Source: Lachnospira sp. UBA3790 (GTDB lineage Bacteria > Bacillota > Clostridia > Lachnospirales > Lachnospiraceae). Taken from it: a stretch of DNA of 64,000 bases. Below the pieces are notes generated by a model. It had not been told where the DNA came from, ran no database searches, and saw only the letters and a list, made by a program, of their open reading frames with translations. The position numbers and the translations under genes are program-made. The stretch spans positions 211,268 to 275,267 of the forward strand of contig DFEY01000003.1 of NCBI GenBank assembly GCA_002369135.1, given 5' to 3'. Position 1 is the first letter of the stretch. Each line of letters opens with the position of its first letter. Shown here in pieces: positions 41,146 to 49,657 of the stretch.

Positions 41146-43911
41146 ATGAGACCTATAAGTGTTAAAATGTCAGCATTTGGTCCTTATGCTGGAAAAGTAG
41201 AAATACCTATGCAAGATTTAGGAACAGAAGGACTTTACTTAATAACAGGAGATACTGGTTCGGGTAAGACTACTATATTTGATGCAATCTGTTATGCTTT
41301 GTTTGGAGAAGCCAGCGGAGATAACAGAGATTCTAGTATGTTCCGTTCAAAGTATGCAGAACTTGAAACACCTACAGAAGTGGAACTTGTTTTTGAGCAT
41401 GCTGGAAAAGAATATACAGTAAAGCGTAACCCAGAGTATGAACGTCCAGCTAAAAGAGGCGATGGAACAACAGTACAAAGACCTAATGCAGAATTATATC
41501 TTCCAGATGGGAACGTGGTTACTAAAATTCAAGATGTAAACAATTCTATTAAGGATATTTTAGCTGTTGATTGCAATCAGTTTACTCAAATTGTAATGCT
41601 TGCACAGGGGAATTTTTCTAAACTTCTTTTTGCTAATACAGACGATAGAAAGAAAATATTTAGAGAAATCTTTAAAACTTTGCCATATCAAAAACTAGAA
41701 AAAAGATTGTATGAGCACAAGAAGGAAGTGGAATCTGAGAGCGAGCGCTTGAATGATAGCATAAAACAATACGTCAACGGAATCCAAGTGGATGAAGAAG
41801 ATGAATTGTCTATTGATGTGGAAAAAGCTATAAGTGGCGAGATGATGACAGAAGATGTTATAGCCTTACTTGAAAAAATAAATGAAAAAGATGAAAAGAA
41901 AAAAGAAAAACTAGATAAAGATATTGCTGATAATGACAAGGTGCTAGAAGAAATAATAGCTAATGTTAATACAGCACAGAATATTAAAGAGATAAAGGAA
42001 AACCTCGCAAATGCTGAGGAGAGATTAAAGGAGGAAAATCCTAAACTTGATGCGTTTAAAGAGACTTTAGATAAAGCAAAGGCATCTTCTAAGGATGAAG
42101 ATAAGTTTAATAAAGAAGCTGCACAAATAGAAAAAGAATTAGTGAACTATGATGCAGTAGAAGAATTGACTAAAGAGATAGAAAGTCTATCTGAAGAGAA
42201 AGAAGACAAGACAGAAGAAAAGAAAGAATTAAAAGAAAAACTCAATGAGAGTCAAAAGGCATTAGAGGATTTAAAGAAAGAGCAGAACGAATTAAAAGAT
42301 TCTAAAACTGAACTTGAAAAGCAAAAAACTAATTTAGAGAAGGCCCAAAAATCTATTAATGAATTAGATGAGTTGAATGTATTATTCAGCAATATAGATA
42401 CGGAAAAAACTAAGCTTGAAAAGTATCAGAAGGACTACGATAAAGCAGACAAAGAATTTAACAAGGTGAATGCTGAGTACGAGAAACTTGAGCAACTATT
42501 TAGAGATGGTCAAGCAGGTGTGTTGGCATCTAAGCTAGAAGAGGGTGAGCAGTGTCCAGTTTGTGGATCTACTGAGCATCCTTCTTTGGCGAAGCTGTCT
42601 GATGAGATTCCAACACAAGAGGAATTAGACTCTAGCAAGGTGAAGGCAGATGAGGCTAGAGATAAAAGGGAAGAAGCTGCAAAACGCGCTAGTGGTTCAC
42701 AAGAGAAAATTAAAGCTCTAGAGGAAGAGTTGAAAAAACAACTTAATAAGCACATTGATTATGATGATATGGATGAAGGTATGTCAAAGATTGATGATAC
42801 TATCTCTTCAGCTAGAGCCGAGGTAGATAAGATTAGTGAGCAATTAGAGGAAACCGAGGCAAAGGTTGAAAGAAAAGAGACTCTTGATGAACAGATTCCA
42901 GAGATGGAAAAAGAAATAGATGAGATAAAGGCAGGGGACAATAAGCTGAATGAAGATTTGACTAGAATTACTTCTACAGTGGATGAAAAGAAGAAGCAAC
43001 TTGATGAGAAAAAGAAGAGCTTGAAATTTGAAGACAAATCTACTGCTGAAGAAAAGATGAATGAATTGCTTGAGAAGGTTAAAGAGTTGAGAAGTGCTGA
43101 GGAGAAGGCGGAAGAAGACTTTAATGCACAGAATACTCTAATAACTAAGATAGAGACTGAAATAAAAGAGCATAAGAAGTCTGTAGAATCTGCCAAGGAT
43201 ATTGATTTGGAAGCAGAGTTAGAAAAGCAAGATAAATACAATTCTGTGAAAGAGGAGTTGCGTGAATTAGATAATAATCTAGTTGCAAGACTACAGAGCA
43301 ATCAGAGTACATATGATATCTTAAAACAGAAGAGTTCTGATGCTATTGAAGTGGAATCAAAACTTCAATGGATTGATGTTCTATCAAAGACTGCTAATGG
43401 ACAATTAAGAGGCAAGGAGAAAGTTGCTCTTGAGACTTATGTTCAAAGTACTTATTTCGATAGGATAATCAGAAAAGCAAATATAAGATTTATGGAAATG
43501 TCTAGTGGGCAGTATGAGTTGAACAGAATGAAAGAGGCTTCTAGTAAATCTGGACAGACTGGTTTGGAACTTAGCATAATAGACCACTACAATGGTTCGG
43601 AGAGAAGTGTTAAGAGTTTGTCAGGTGGTGAGTCATTTATGGCTGCTTTATCATTGGCTCTTGGTTTGTCCGATGAGGTTCAATCTAGTGCTGGAGGAAT
43701 TCAAATAGATACAATGTTTGTGGACGAAGGATTTGGCTCACTTGATCCTAATTCACTAGACCAGGCATTTAGAGCACTTACAAATCTTTCGGACGGAAAT
43801 AAGCTTGTTGGTATTATTTCTCACGTAGAAGGATTGAAAGACAGAATAGATAAGCAGATTGTTGTAACTAAGGATAAAGTCGGAGGAAGTCATGTAAAGA
43901 TGAATGTTTAG
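41146..43911 (+). CDS. sbcC: Exonuclease subunit SbcC
   Basis: A 921-residue Rad50-type SMC ATPase, slightly shorter than many SbcC. Walker A is TGDTGSGKTTIFDAICYALF near residue 36, with the Q-loop FTQIVMLAQGNF. Long charged coiled coils flank the zinc hook CPVCGSTEHP near 468. The signature is SLSGGESFMAALSLALG and Walker B/D-loop is MFVDEGFGSLDPNSL. It partners SbcD. It starts one base after the sbcD stop. The abundance of short palindromes in this locus is at least compatible with a need for this nuclease, though SbcCD is a housekeeping enzyme. Confidence 0.96.
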   Translation: MRPISVKMSAFGPYAGKVEIPMQDLGTEGLYLITGDTGSGKTTIFDAICYALFGEASGDNRDSSMFRSKYAELETPTEVELVFEHAGKEYTVKRNPEYERPAKRGDGTTVQRPNAELYLPDGNVVTKIQDVNNSIKDILAVDCNQFTQIVMLAQGNFSKLLFANTDDRKKIFREIFKTLPYQKLEKRLYEHKKEVESESERLNDSIKQYVNGIQVDEEDELSIDVEKAISGEMMTEDVIALLEKINEKDEKKKEKLDKDIADNDKVLEEIIANVNTAQNIKEIKENLANAEERLKEENPKLDAFKETLDKAKASSKDEDKFNKEAAQIEKELVNYDAVEELTKEIESLSEEKEDKTEEKKELKEKLNESQKALEDLKKEQNELKDSKTELEKQKTNLEKAQKSINELDELNVLFSNIDTEKTKLEKYQKDYDKADKEFNKVNAEYEKLEQLFRDGQAGVLASKLEEGEQCPVCGSTEHPSLAKLSDEIPTQEELDSSKVKADEARDKREEAAKRASGSQEKIKALEEELKKQLNKHIDYDDMDEGMSKIDDTISSARAEVDKISEQLEETEAKVERKETLDEQIPEMEKEIDEIKAGDNKLNEDLTRITSTVDEKKKQLDEKKKSLKFEDKSTAEEKMNELLEKVKELRSAEEKAEEDFNAQNTLITKIETEIKEHKKSVESAKDIDLEAELEKQDKYNSVKEELRELDNNLVARLQSNQSTYDILKQKSSDAIEVESKLQWIDVLSKTANGQLRGKEKVALETYVQSTYFDRIIRKANIRFMEMSSGQYELNRMKEASSKSGQTGLELSIIDHYNGSERSVKSLSGGESFMAALSLALGLSDEVQSSAGGIQIDTMFVDEGFGSLDPNSLDQAFRALTNLSDGNKLVGIISHVEGLKDRIDKQIVVTKDKVGGSHVKMNV

Positions 43912-43938
43912 TCTTTGACGAAGTCGCAAGGAGGAACT

Positions 43939-44115
43939 ATGGATCCAAGAAATGTTGAATTATTACGACAAGAAGTGATAGCCGAAGTCTCAGGTATGGC
44001 ATTTGGCCCATTTCCATTTATGGGTGGAATGGCAATAGAAGCACAGACTGCTGATGAGGCTAGGCTTATTGAAATGGCAAAAGAACTACATATAAATGTA
44101 GCTAAGTATATGTAA
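43939..44115 (+). CDS. 58-residue protein of unknown function
   Basis: The ATG at 43939 follows AAGGAGGA at the right spacing. The sequence MDPRNVELLRQEVIAEVSGM... contains FGPFPFMGGMAIEAQTADEA and is soluble. It lies 27 bp after sbcC and 10 bp before EF-hand mini-protein 2, so it may be on their transcript. No family recognised. Confidence 0.6.
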   Translation: MDPRNVELLRQEVIAEVSGMAFGPFPFMGGMAIEAQTADEARLIEMAKELHINVAKYM

Positions 44116-44125
44116 GGAGGCCACC

Positions 44126-44263
44126 ATGGATGATCTATTTGGCGATATGTTTGACCTAGACAACGACGGCGAAATTGACGATATTGAAAAAGCCGCAGAA
44201 ATCGGCTTCATGTCCGAGTCTTTTGACGAAGATACTAAAAAATATACGGAGGAAGAAAATTGA
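44126..44263 (+). CDS. Acidic EF-hand mini-protein, copy 2
   Basis: A 45-residue paralogue of the protein at 24828. The ribosome site AAGGAGGCCACC and the first 35 codons are nearly identical in DNA. The EF-hand loop DLDNDGEIDDIE (residues 10-21) is intact. The C-terminus diverges (DTKKYTEEEN). Its stop codon overlaps the TTG start of the exported protein gene (TTGA), so the two are translationally coupled. Confidence 0.75.
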   Translation: MDDLFGDMFDLDNDGEIDDIEKAAEIGFMSESFDEDTKKYTEEEN

Positions 44264-44856
44264 AGAGAATAATTTTTTTATCATTGTGTATGTTGATGGT
44301 TATTTCAATAATCAATATAAGTAATGAAAAAGTAGCTGCATCACAAAAAAGCAATATGAAAAAGGTATTAAAATACTACAAGGCAAAGAAATATAAAAAA
44401 GCTAAAAAGTATGCGAAGAAGCTTCCTAGATATGCAAACGAGAAATGTGTTAGAAATATTTCTAAAAAAATGAAAAGAGCATATAATGCCAAATTTAATA
44501 AACTGGGAAAGAAAGCAGAGGCGTCATTTTTTACAGATGTAAACAATGATAAAAAAGCAGATATGCTAGTATTGTATGGAACTTGTGAAGCTGATTATAC
44601 TATCAGACTCTATATGTATAAGAATGGAAAAGTGGTTTATAAAGCGAAAACTGGAGGAGGGCACTCTACATTTAAAGCTTATCCTAACCATAAAGGGTTT
44701 ATAAGACATTATGGTCATATGGGTTATGAATCACTATCTGTGATAAAGTACAAACACGGGAAATTGGTTGAAAAGATGTATGGAAGTCGTGATGTTGGAA
44801 TGGGTTCGTATTTACAATTGGGGTGTTTGTTGAGGACACAAAGGTCTAATTATTAG
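44260..44856 (+). CDS. Exported protein of unknown function
   Basis: A 198-residue protein starting with TTG at 44260 (GGAGGA upstream). The signal peptide is MKRIIFLSLCMLMVISIINI..., with cleavage probably after KVAA. The mature part starts lysine-rich (KKVLKYYKAKKYKKAKKYAK) and then has FFTDVNNDKKADMLVLYGT, itself resembling a Ca2+-binding DxNxD loop of the VCBS/FG-GAP type. The C-terminal end may be short. Its coupling to the EF-hand mini-protein is repeated at 47295/47434. Confidence 0.65.
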   Translation: MKRIIFLSLCMLMVISIINISNEKVAASQKSNMKKVLKYYKAKKYKKAKKYAKKLPRYANEKCVRNISKKMKRAYNAKFNKLGKKAEASFFTDVNNDKKADMLVLYGTCEADYTIRLYMYKNGKVVYKAKTGGGHSTFKAYPNHKGFIRHYGHMGYESLSVIKYKHGKLVEKMYGSRDVGMGSYLQLGCLLRTQRSNY

Positions 44857-44876
44857 TAATTGATTAATGGAGTTAG

Positions 44877-44905
44877 AAGCGCTTGCTACGGCAGGCGCTT
44901 TTTCG
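44877..44905 (+). terminator. Terminator
   Basis: AAGCGCTTGC pairs with GCAGGCGCTT (one wobble) around a 4-nt loop, followed by five T. Confidence 0.85.
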
Positions 44906-44929
44906 TTTAGTATTATTTATATTATTATG

Positions 44930-44957
44930 TTGAAAAATAAAAAATATGCATTATAAT
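44930..44957 (+). promoter_or_regulatory. Promoter of a broken small gene
   Basis: TTGAAA (44930-44935) and TATAAT (44952-44957), 16 bp apart. Confidence 0.6.
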
Positions 44958-44970
44958 AATACACAAACAA

Positions 44971-45131
44971 ATGTTCGAAAACCGAATTGATTAGGTTTAA
45001 CAGAAGTTAAGAATTTTTCTGAAGAAGAAATACTGATAATAGCTGCTTTTATTCTTGGTTATGAGGAGAAAGGAAACCACGAAGTTCATGAAAAAGAAGC
45101 AAGAGAGTTGGTGGATAAATGGAAGAAATAA
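44971..45131 (+). pseudogene. Frameshifted small gene before DUF2971
   Basis: ATG 44971 reads MFENRID and stops at once. The neighbouring frame continues LGLTEVKNFSEEEILIIAAF and on to VDKWKK with a stop at 45129-45131. Changing one base count near 44990 would give a protein of about 53 residues. A good promoter is retained. Family unknown; the tail is helical and charged. Confidence 0.45.
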
Positions 45132-45150
45132 CTTTTTGTGGAGATAAAAA

Positions 45151-46239
45151 ATGAGGAAGTATTATATTAGAGATAACCAATACACAGAAAACCAAATACA
45201 ACAATTAAAACTTGAACAAATTGCTTTGCCTGTTATGGCAAATAAACCTTTAAGGTTGTTCAAGTATTTTTCGAATGTAACAAATGAAGAGGGCGAAAAC
45301 TTTTCGCTCGAAGCATTGAAAAACAACACAGTGCACCTTACTCATCCAAAGTGCTTTGACGATCCATATGATAGCAATGCTTTTATTGATTATTCAAATT
45401 ATGTTACTAATAGAATCATGTACTATTTTGAATCTTGTGGTTTGCAACATTGTGAAAACGAAACCTATGGGTCTTTATTAGACAAATTAGCGCATAAACT
45501 GACTGAGCAAGTAATACATGGTAGTGATAATGAACATATATTCATAAAAGATAAAAACGAGAAAGAAAGAGCTAATAGATATAATCTCATTCTGAAAATA
45601 AGGTATTTGATTAATCAAGGACTCTCAGATAAGCAAACTATTATAAGATGTATACTTGCTACAATAAAAGAGGAGTACAATAACAGTAAAAATACTCTGG
45701 ACAGATTTAAAATTTCTTGTTTTTCAGAAAGCCCATATTTAATGCTTATGTGGTCGCATTACGCAAATAAGCATACAGGGTTTTGCATAGAATACGAGAT
45801 ACCCGAGTTTAGTGATGAAAGTGAAAAACTCTTACGTAATATTTATCCTGTGATATATACAGACACGAGAAATGATTTGTCTTCAGCTTTTTTGAATTGG
45901 GAAAGCTCAGGAAGTCCAGGCATAGACGGTTTATGCGAGATGTACAAATATGGTTTGCTTAGCAAAAGTTTGGATTGGAAGCATCAAAAAGAATGGCGAC
46001 TTATTTCAGTAGATGACATTATTGATGTGGATGATCACGATAATTGCCAATTCTTTAAGATTAAGAAAGTATACTTAGGTCATGATATGTCTCCAGAAGA
46101 TAGAAAAGAGATTATACAGATTTGTAAAGAAAAGAACATTCCTTATATAGGAGTGACGATTGCTGACAACTGTTTTGAAATGAGAGATTGTGATGTGCTT
46201 TGTGAGGATTGTTATAAAATGGAAGAGAAGAGTGAATAA
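45151..46239 (+). CDS. DUF2971 family protein
   Basis: A 362-residue DUF2971 protein. Typical elements are RLFKYFSNV near residue 35, LTHPKCFDDPYDS (the 'F.DP.D' motif), ISCFSESPYLMLMWSHYANKHTGFCIEY split over two motifs (CFSE and W-x-HYA-x-x-H-x-GFCIEY), KHQKEWRLIS and KKVYLGHDMS. The family is common in accessory and defence regions; its biochemical role is not established. GTGGAG precedes the ATG. A bidirectional terminator separates it from the convergent DUF3800 gene. Confidence 0.85.
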   Translation: MRKYYIRDNQYTENQIQQLKLEQIALPVMANKPLRLFKYFSNVTNEEGENFSLEALKNNTVHLTHPKCFDDPYDSNAFIDYSNYVTNRIMYYFESCGLQHCENETYGSLLDKLAHKLTEQVIHGSDNEHIFIKDKNEKERANRYNLILKIRYLINQGLSDKQTIIRCILATIKEEYNNSKNTLDRFKISCFSESPYLMLMWSHYANKHTGFCIEYEIPEFSDESEKLLRNIYPVIYTDTRNDLSSAFLNWESSGSPGIDGLCEMYKYGLLSKSLDWKHQKEWRLISVDDIIDVDDHDNCQFFKIKKVYLGHDMSPEDRKEIIQICKEKNIPYIGVTIADNCFEMRDCDVLCEDCYKMEEKSE

Positions 46240-46314
46240 TACATGATAGATAAGTTGAATTCATTTTTGTGTACAAAATTGTCAAAAAAGATAGAATTCC
46301 AAATAAAAAAACAA

Positions 46315-46346
46315 TTTTAAACAGAAAATCTGTTTAAAAATGTTTT
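46315..46346. terminator. Bidirectional terminator
   Basis: TTTTAAACAGA (46315-46325) and TCTGTTTAAAA (46329-46339) form a perfect stem with loop AAA, flanked by T and A tracts for both directions. Confidence 0.85.
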
Positions 46347-47021
46347 TTATTTTAGTCTTAATTTATCAATACTCTTCAAAAAAGTTTTTTTGAGTTCTTT
46401 TGATTTATAAAAGAATTGTTTCTCGGATTTGCTTAATCTCTTTTCGCTTCTCTTAATCTTTAACAACTCCAATGTGCATACAAAGTCTGCCACTTGTAAT
46501 AGTCTATACTTCTTTGGATTAGCTTTTCTGAATTCAACATTGCTAAGTTTTGCGGAAAAAGCAGCATTTAAAACTGCACTTAACTCGTTTTGTCCATTAT
46601 CATAATAGACAATGATTTTGTCATAAGAGAAGAATTGACCTTGATGATTATCAATCATGGCACTTATTTCTTTGGCCAATTTGCCAGATAAAGTTACTTT
46701 ATCTTCAGCATCTTTTCTATTAACAGCAATTGTGTAATGAGAAATAGGACAGGACATTGTAAAGTTTAGTCTTTTATATAAGAGTTTTCGTCTATCATCC
46801 AAAGAATGGTTTATAAAAACTTTTTCACGTCTTATAACAGGTCCTGTATGGATATAATCGATATTAAAACCAGAGTTTTTAATTGACTTCTCAAGTTTTT
46901 TTACTTGATCTGATATATCATCGTTTTGTTTATGAAAAACAAATGTTACTAGATAATATGAGGGAAGTTGACATTCGCCAAAATCTCCTGATTCATCTAT
47001 AAATACACTTAGTTCATTCAT
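46347..47021 (-). CDS. DUF3800 family protein 2
   Basis: A 224-residue DUF3800 protein, a shorter member than the one at 25092. It starts MNELSVFIDESGDFG (the family's D-E-S-G-D) and has IIVYYDNGQNEL and LLQVADFVCTLELLK, where the conserved aspartates lie. The fold is RNase-H-like; the activity is unproven. AAAGGGGGAAAATT precedes the ATG. It has an unusually complex leader (47022-47187) with palindromes and a terminator-like hairpin. The basic C-terminus (KIKRSEKRLSKSEKQF) suggests nucleic-acid contact. Confidence 0.85.
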   Translation of the reverse strand: MNELSVFIDESGDFGECQLPSYYLVTFVFHKQNDDISDQVKKLEKSIKNSGFNIDYIHTGPVIRREKVFINHSLDDRRKLLYKRLNFTMSCPISHYTIAVNRKDAEDKVTLSGKLAKEISAMIDNHQGQFFSYDKIIVYYDNGQNELSAVLNAAFSAKLSNVEFRKANPKKYRLLQVADFVCTLELLKIKRSEKRLSKSEKQFFYKSKELKKTFLKSIDKLRLK

Positions 47022-47187
47022 AATTTTCCCCCTTTAGCATAAAAATGGCGGGAAATTCTTCCCGCCTTCGGTGGCCCAAAGACCTTTCGGCCAGGCCGAA
47101 ACTATAACATATGTTATAGTTCATAAGTTCCTACTTAAGTAGGACTTCTTATATATAATATATAACATTTGTTATATTGATTGTCAA
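47022..47187 (-). promoter_or_regulatory. Promoter, operators and structured leader of DUF3800 protein 2
   Basis: On the minus strand TTGACA (47187-47182) and TATATA are 17 bp apart. Between them lies the palindrome TATAACAAATGTTATA (about 47160-47175). A second palindrome AACTATAACATATGTTATAGTT (47099-47120) lies in the transcript. It is followed by hairpins TTTCGGC/GCCGAAA and GGCGGGAA/TTCCCGCC, the last followed by ATTTTTA, as in a terminator. Upstream of these is CCTACTTAAGTAGG. Attenuation plus repressor control, or a separate small RNA, both fit. Confidence 0.65.
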
Positions 47188-47251
47188 TGAATTTACTATG
47201 ATAATTATTATTTTCATCATTTTTCTTCACATCCATTTTGTCGCAGACATA

Positions 47252-47260
47252 TGCTATACT
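47252..47260 (+). promoter_or_regulatory. Extended -10 promoter of EF-hand mini-protein 3
   Basis: TGCTATACT, 35 bp before the ATG. The leader AGCACGGAAACCCAAAAGGAGG resembles leaders of other island genes (GAACGGA..., ...CACCAAAAAGGAGG). Confidence 0.5.
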
Positions 47261-47294
47261 ATAAAAAAGCACGGAAACCCAAAAGGAGGTACAT

Positions 47295-47444
47295 ATGTTT
47301 GGGCCAATGGATGATTTATTTGACTTCGACGGAAGTGGCGATCTAGATGATATAGAAAAAGCAGCTGAAGTAGACTTCATGGCAGAAGTCTTAGATGAAC
47401 ACGATGACGAAGACTTTGACGAGGATGACGATGATGAATTATAA
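47295..47444 (+). CDS. Acidic EF-hand mini-protein, copy 3
   Basis: A 49-residue protein, MFGPMDDLFDFDGSGDLDDI..., with AAAAGGAGG before the ATG. Residues 10-21 (DFDGSGDLDDIE) keep the EF-hand loop pattern (D1, D3, S5, G6, L8, E12). The C-terminus is almost entirely D and E. It is more divergent than copies 1 and 2 but has the same N-terminal MDDLF and DIEKAAE. It overlaps the next gene, an exported protein, by 11 bp, repeating the arrangement at 44126/44260. Confidence 0.72.
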   Translation: MFGPMDDLFDFDGSGDLDDIEKAAEVDFMAEVLDEHDDEDFDEDDDDEL

Positions 47445-48141
47445 AAAGATGAAACAGATAATAAGAAAAATAAGCATACTCCTATGTATAATGCTTGCTA
47501 TAGAGAGCATGTGCTTAGTGCGTGATGTAAGTGCTTTGTCGAGGGCGAAGTATACAAAGCAAACTATAGACAAAAGTACTACGTTTGGAAAAGTGAAAGT
47601 AGAAGAATACTACGAGTTGATCCAATTAAAAGGTGATACTCCTGCTATACAAAAAATAAATAAAGCGCTTAGAAAAGATTGTAATAAGTTTTTAAAATCT
47701 TCCTATGTTGAATACATCAAGGACTATTCAAAAGAAATAAACTATGACGACGAGTGTTATTGGACGGCTAGTTCATATGTGAAATATAACAAAAAAGGAA
47801 TAATAAGTATAAAAGTAGAGTCAGGTGGATGGCTGGGTAGAGTTGGAATTACAGATGAGTATGGTTTGAATTACTCATTAAAAACAGGTAAAAGAATATA
47901 TCTTCACCAAGCTTGTCGGAAATCTAAAAAAGCTACAAAGAAAACATTGATAAAAGTAATAAAGAAACAAAAAGATTTTGGAACGCAGAAAAAGTATGCG
48001 CTAAAAAGAGTGAAGAAAATGAAAGTAAAGAAGATAGATTTTTATATTAAAAAGAATGGAAAAGTAATGGCCATATTTGATCAGTATGAAATTGGCAATT
48101 TTGCTTACACACAAGAGTTTAAGGTGGGGAGAAGAAAATAG
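47434..48141 (+). CDS. Exported DUF3298-like protein
   Basis: The frame extends up to 47395, but the ATG at 47434 is preferred (GAGG 9 bases upstream, overlapping the acidic gene); it gives 235 residues. The signal sequence is MKQIIRKISILLCIMLAIES... with cleavage probably after VSA. The mature part matches the DUF4163/DUF3298 plan seen in RsiV- and PdaC-like proteins: YYELIQLKGDTPAIQKINKA, SYVKYNKKGIISIKVESGG, YGLNYSLKTGKRIYL and a final FDQYEIGNFAYTQEFKV. It is probably a cell-surface ligand-binding protein. Confidence 0.7.
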   Translation: MNYKKMKQIIRKISILLCIMLAIESMCLVRDVSALSRAKYTKQTIDKSTTFGKVKVEEYYELIQLKGDTPAIQKINKALRKDCNKFLKSSYVEYIKDYSKEINYDDECYWTASSYVKYNKKGIISIKVESGGWLGRVGITDEYGLNYSLKTGKRIYLHQACRKSKKATKKTLIKVIKKQKDFGTQKKYALKRVKKMKVKKIDFYIKKNGKVMAIFDQYEIGNFAYTQEFKVGRRK

Positions 48142-48147
48142 TGGATA

Positions 48148-48173
48148 AAGGTGCCCGGAGGGGTGCCTTTTTT
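48148..48173 (+). terminator. Terminator
   Basis: AAAGGTGCCC pairs with GGGTGCCTTT (two wobble pairs) followed by T. Confidence 0.7.
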
Positions 48174-48232
48174 ATATGAAAATATGTTAATATAATAAAT
48201 GTAGATTTGAACGGACACAGAAAGGAATAGTT

Positions 48233-49645
48233 ATGAAAAAAGTATTAAGCCTAATATTAGTATTTGCACTAGCAGTAGGTTTAGGAGTGGGCGTTAGCTT
48301 TGTACAAAAAGACATAAGTGCAGCTGACATTAATCCTACACCTGAACAAGGAGCAACAGTGAATCTCTTAGAGGGAGATCCACTTGAGTTTGCTACGCAC
48401 TATTCTAAAGGTGCCATAAACAAATACTATGTAAAGGGTGTAGATAAATATGCACCTGCGCCATTAGAGATAAAGTGGGAAAAAGTGAACGGCGCTACTT
48501 CATATAAAGTAAAACTCAGTGAAAATGAAACAATGACAGACCCTAAAGAGTTCATAACATTTGAGACAAAGGTTACTATAGAAGATTTATTTTCAGCCAC
48601 TGACTATTACTACCAAGTAAGCACGGAAGTGGATGATACTTTGTATATGTCGGACGTTATAAAAATAACTACAGCTGATATTCCAAGAACAATTAGTGTA
48701 GATTCAGTTACAAACACTAGGGACTTTGGCGGACGAAGGACGATTGACAAAAAGTATAGAGTAAAACAAGGAATTATATATAGAGGCGCTAATGTAGATG
48801 AGATATCTTCAGAGGGCAAGAGGAAAATGGTGGAGACTTACGGCATAAAGACAGACCTAGATTTGCGTGGTAAGTCAAAAGTTTCACCTCTAGGCAAAAA
48901 CATAAACCTAGTTTCAGTTTCTGCGGGGCAGTATATAAATGCGCTCGATTATGATTATTGGTATCCAGCTCTTAGAAAAGAGATACTAACATTTGCAAAT
49001 CCAAACAACTTCCCAATCTATGTTCACTGCGCTATAGGTAGAGACAGAACTGGAACGCTCTGTACACTCATTGGTGCTTTGGCAGGAATGAGCGAGCAGG
49101 ATATTATGCGTGATTATGAATTTACTTTCTTCTCAGTAGTTAATGGCGATGTGGATGATGCAGCACACTACGCTGAAAAAATGTGGAAAGTAATCAACTG
49201 GCTAAAGACATACGACAAAGGAACTCTTCAAGAAAACACAATGGAATTTATGAGAGAGCGCTTAAATCTAAAACAGTCTGACTTAAACAAGATTAGATCA
49301 AACATCTTAACTCCAGGTGCAATACCTATTCCTGAACCAAAGGTTCCAACACCTTCCAAAGTTAAACTAAAGAAGGTAAAGAACATAAAGAAAAAGACAA
49401 TAAAGGTTACATTTAAGAAAGCATCTAATGCTAAAGGCTACCAAGTGACTTGGTCTACATCTAAAAACTTTACAAAGCAAAAAAGCAAGACAAAGTCCAA
49501 ATATACAACAAAAACTACTTACAAGATAAAAAAACTAAAAAAGAAAAAGAAATATTACATAAAAGTGAGGGCATATAATATAAATGGACACTTGAAAGTG
49601 TTTGGAAAATATTCTAAGGTTAAAAAAATCAAAGTAAAAAAATAG
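48233..49645 (+). CDS. Secreted tyrosine phosphatase with Fn3 modules, paralogue 1
   Basis: A 470-residue exported protein. The signal peptide is MKKVLSLILVFALAVGLGVG. Residues about 60-150 form an Fn3-like domain (WEKVNGATSYKVKLSENETM). A Y_phosphatase3-type domain has NTRDFGG near 162, IYRGANVDEIS and the P-loop YVHCAIGRDRTGT near 263 (C-x5-R). A linker leads to a lysine-rich Fn3-like C-terminus (KKKTIKVTFKKASNAKGYQV). Secreted phosphatases of this group act on phosphotyrosine, phosphoinositides or phytate-like substrates; the target is unknown. AAAGGA precedes the ATG. The paralogue follows after 12 bp. Confidence 0.85.
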   Translation: MKKVLSLILVFALAVGLGVGVSFVQKDISAADINPTPEQGATVNLLEGDPLEFATHYSKGAINKYYVKGVDKYAPAPLEIKWEKVNGATSYKVKLSENETMTDPKEFITFETKVTIEDLFSATDYYYQVSTEVDDTLYMSDVIKITTADIPRTISVDSVTNTRDFGGRRTIDKKYRVKQGIIYRGANVDEISSEGKRKMVETYGIKTDLDLRGKSKVSPLGKNINLVSVSAGQYINALDYDYWYPALRKEILTFANPNNFPIYVHCAIGRDRTGTLCTLIGALAGMSEQDIMRDYEFTFFSVVNGDVDDAAHYAEKMWKVINWLKTYDKGTLQENTMEFMRERLNLKQSDLNKIRSNILTPGAIPIPEPKVPTPSKVKLKKVKNIKKKTIKVTFKKASNAKGYQVTWSTSKNFTKQKSKTKSKYTTKTTYKIKKLKKKKKYYIKVRAYNINGHLKVFGKYSKVKKIKVKK

Positions 49646-49657
49646 AAAGGTGATATT

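Noticed and set aside
42759..43301. 180-codon minus-strand ORF inside sbcC
   Set aside because: Low-complexity Ser/Phe/Leu product that mirrors the Glu/Lys coiled coil of sbcC; no ribosome site and a complete known gene on the other strand.
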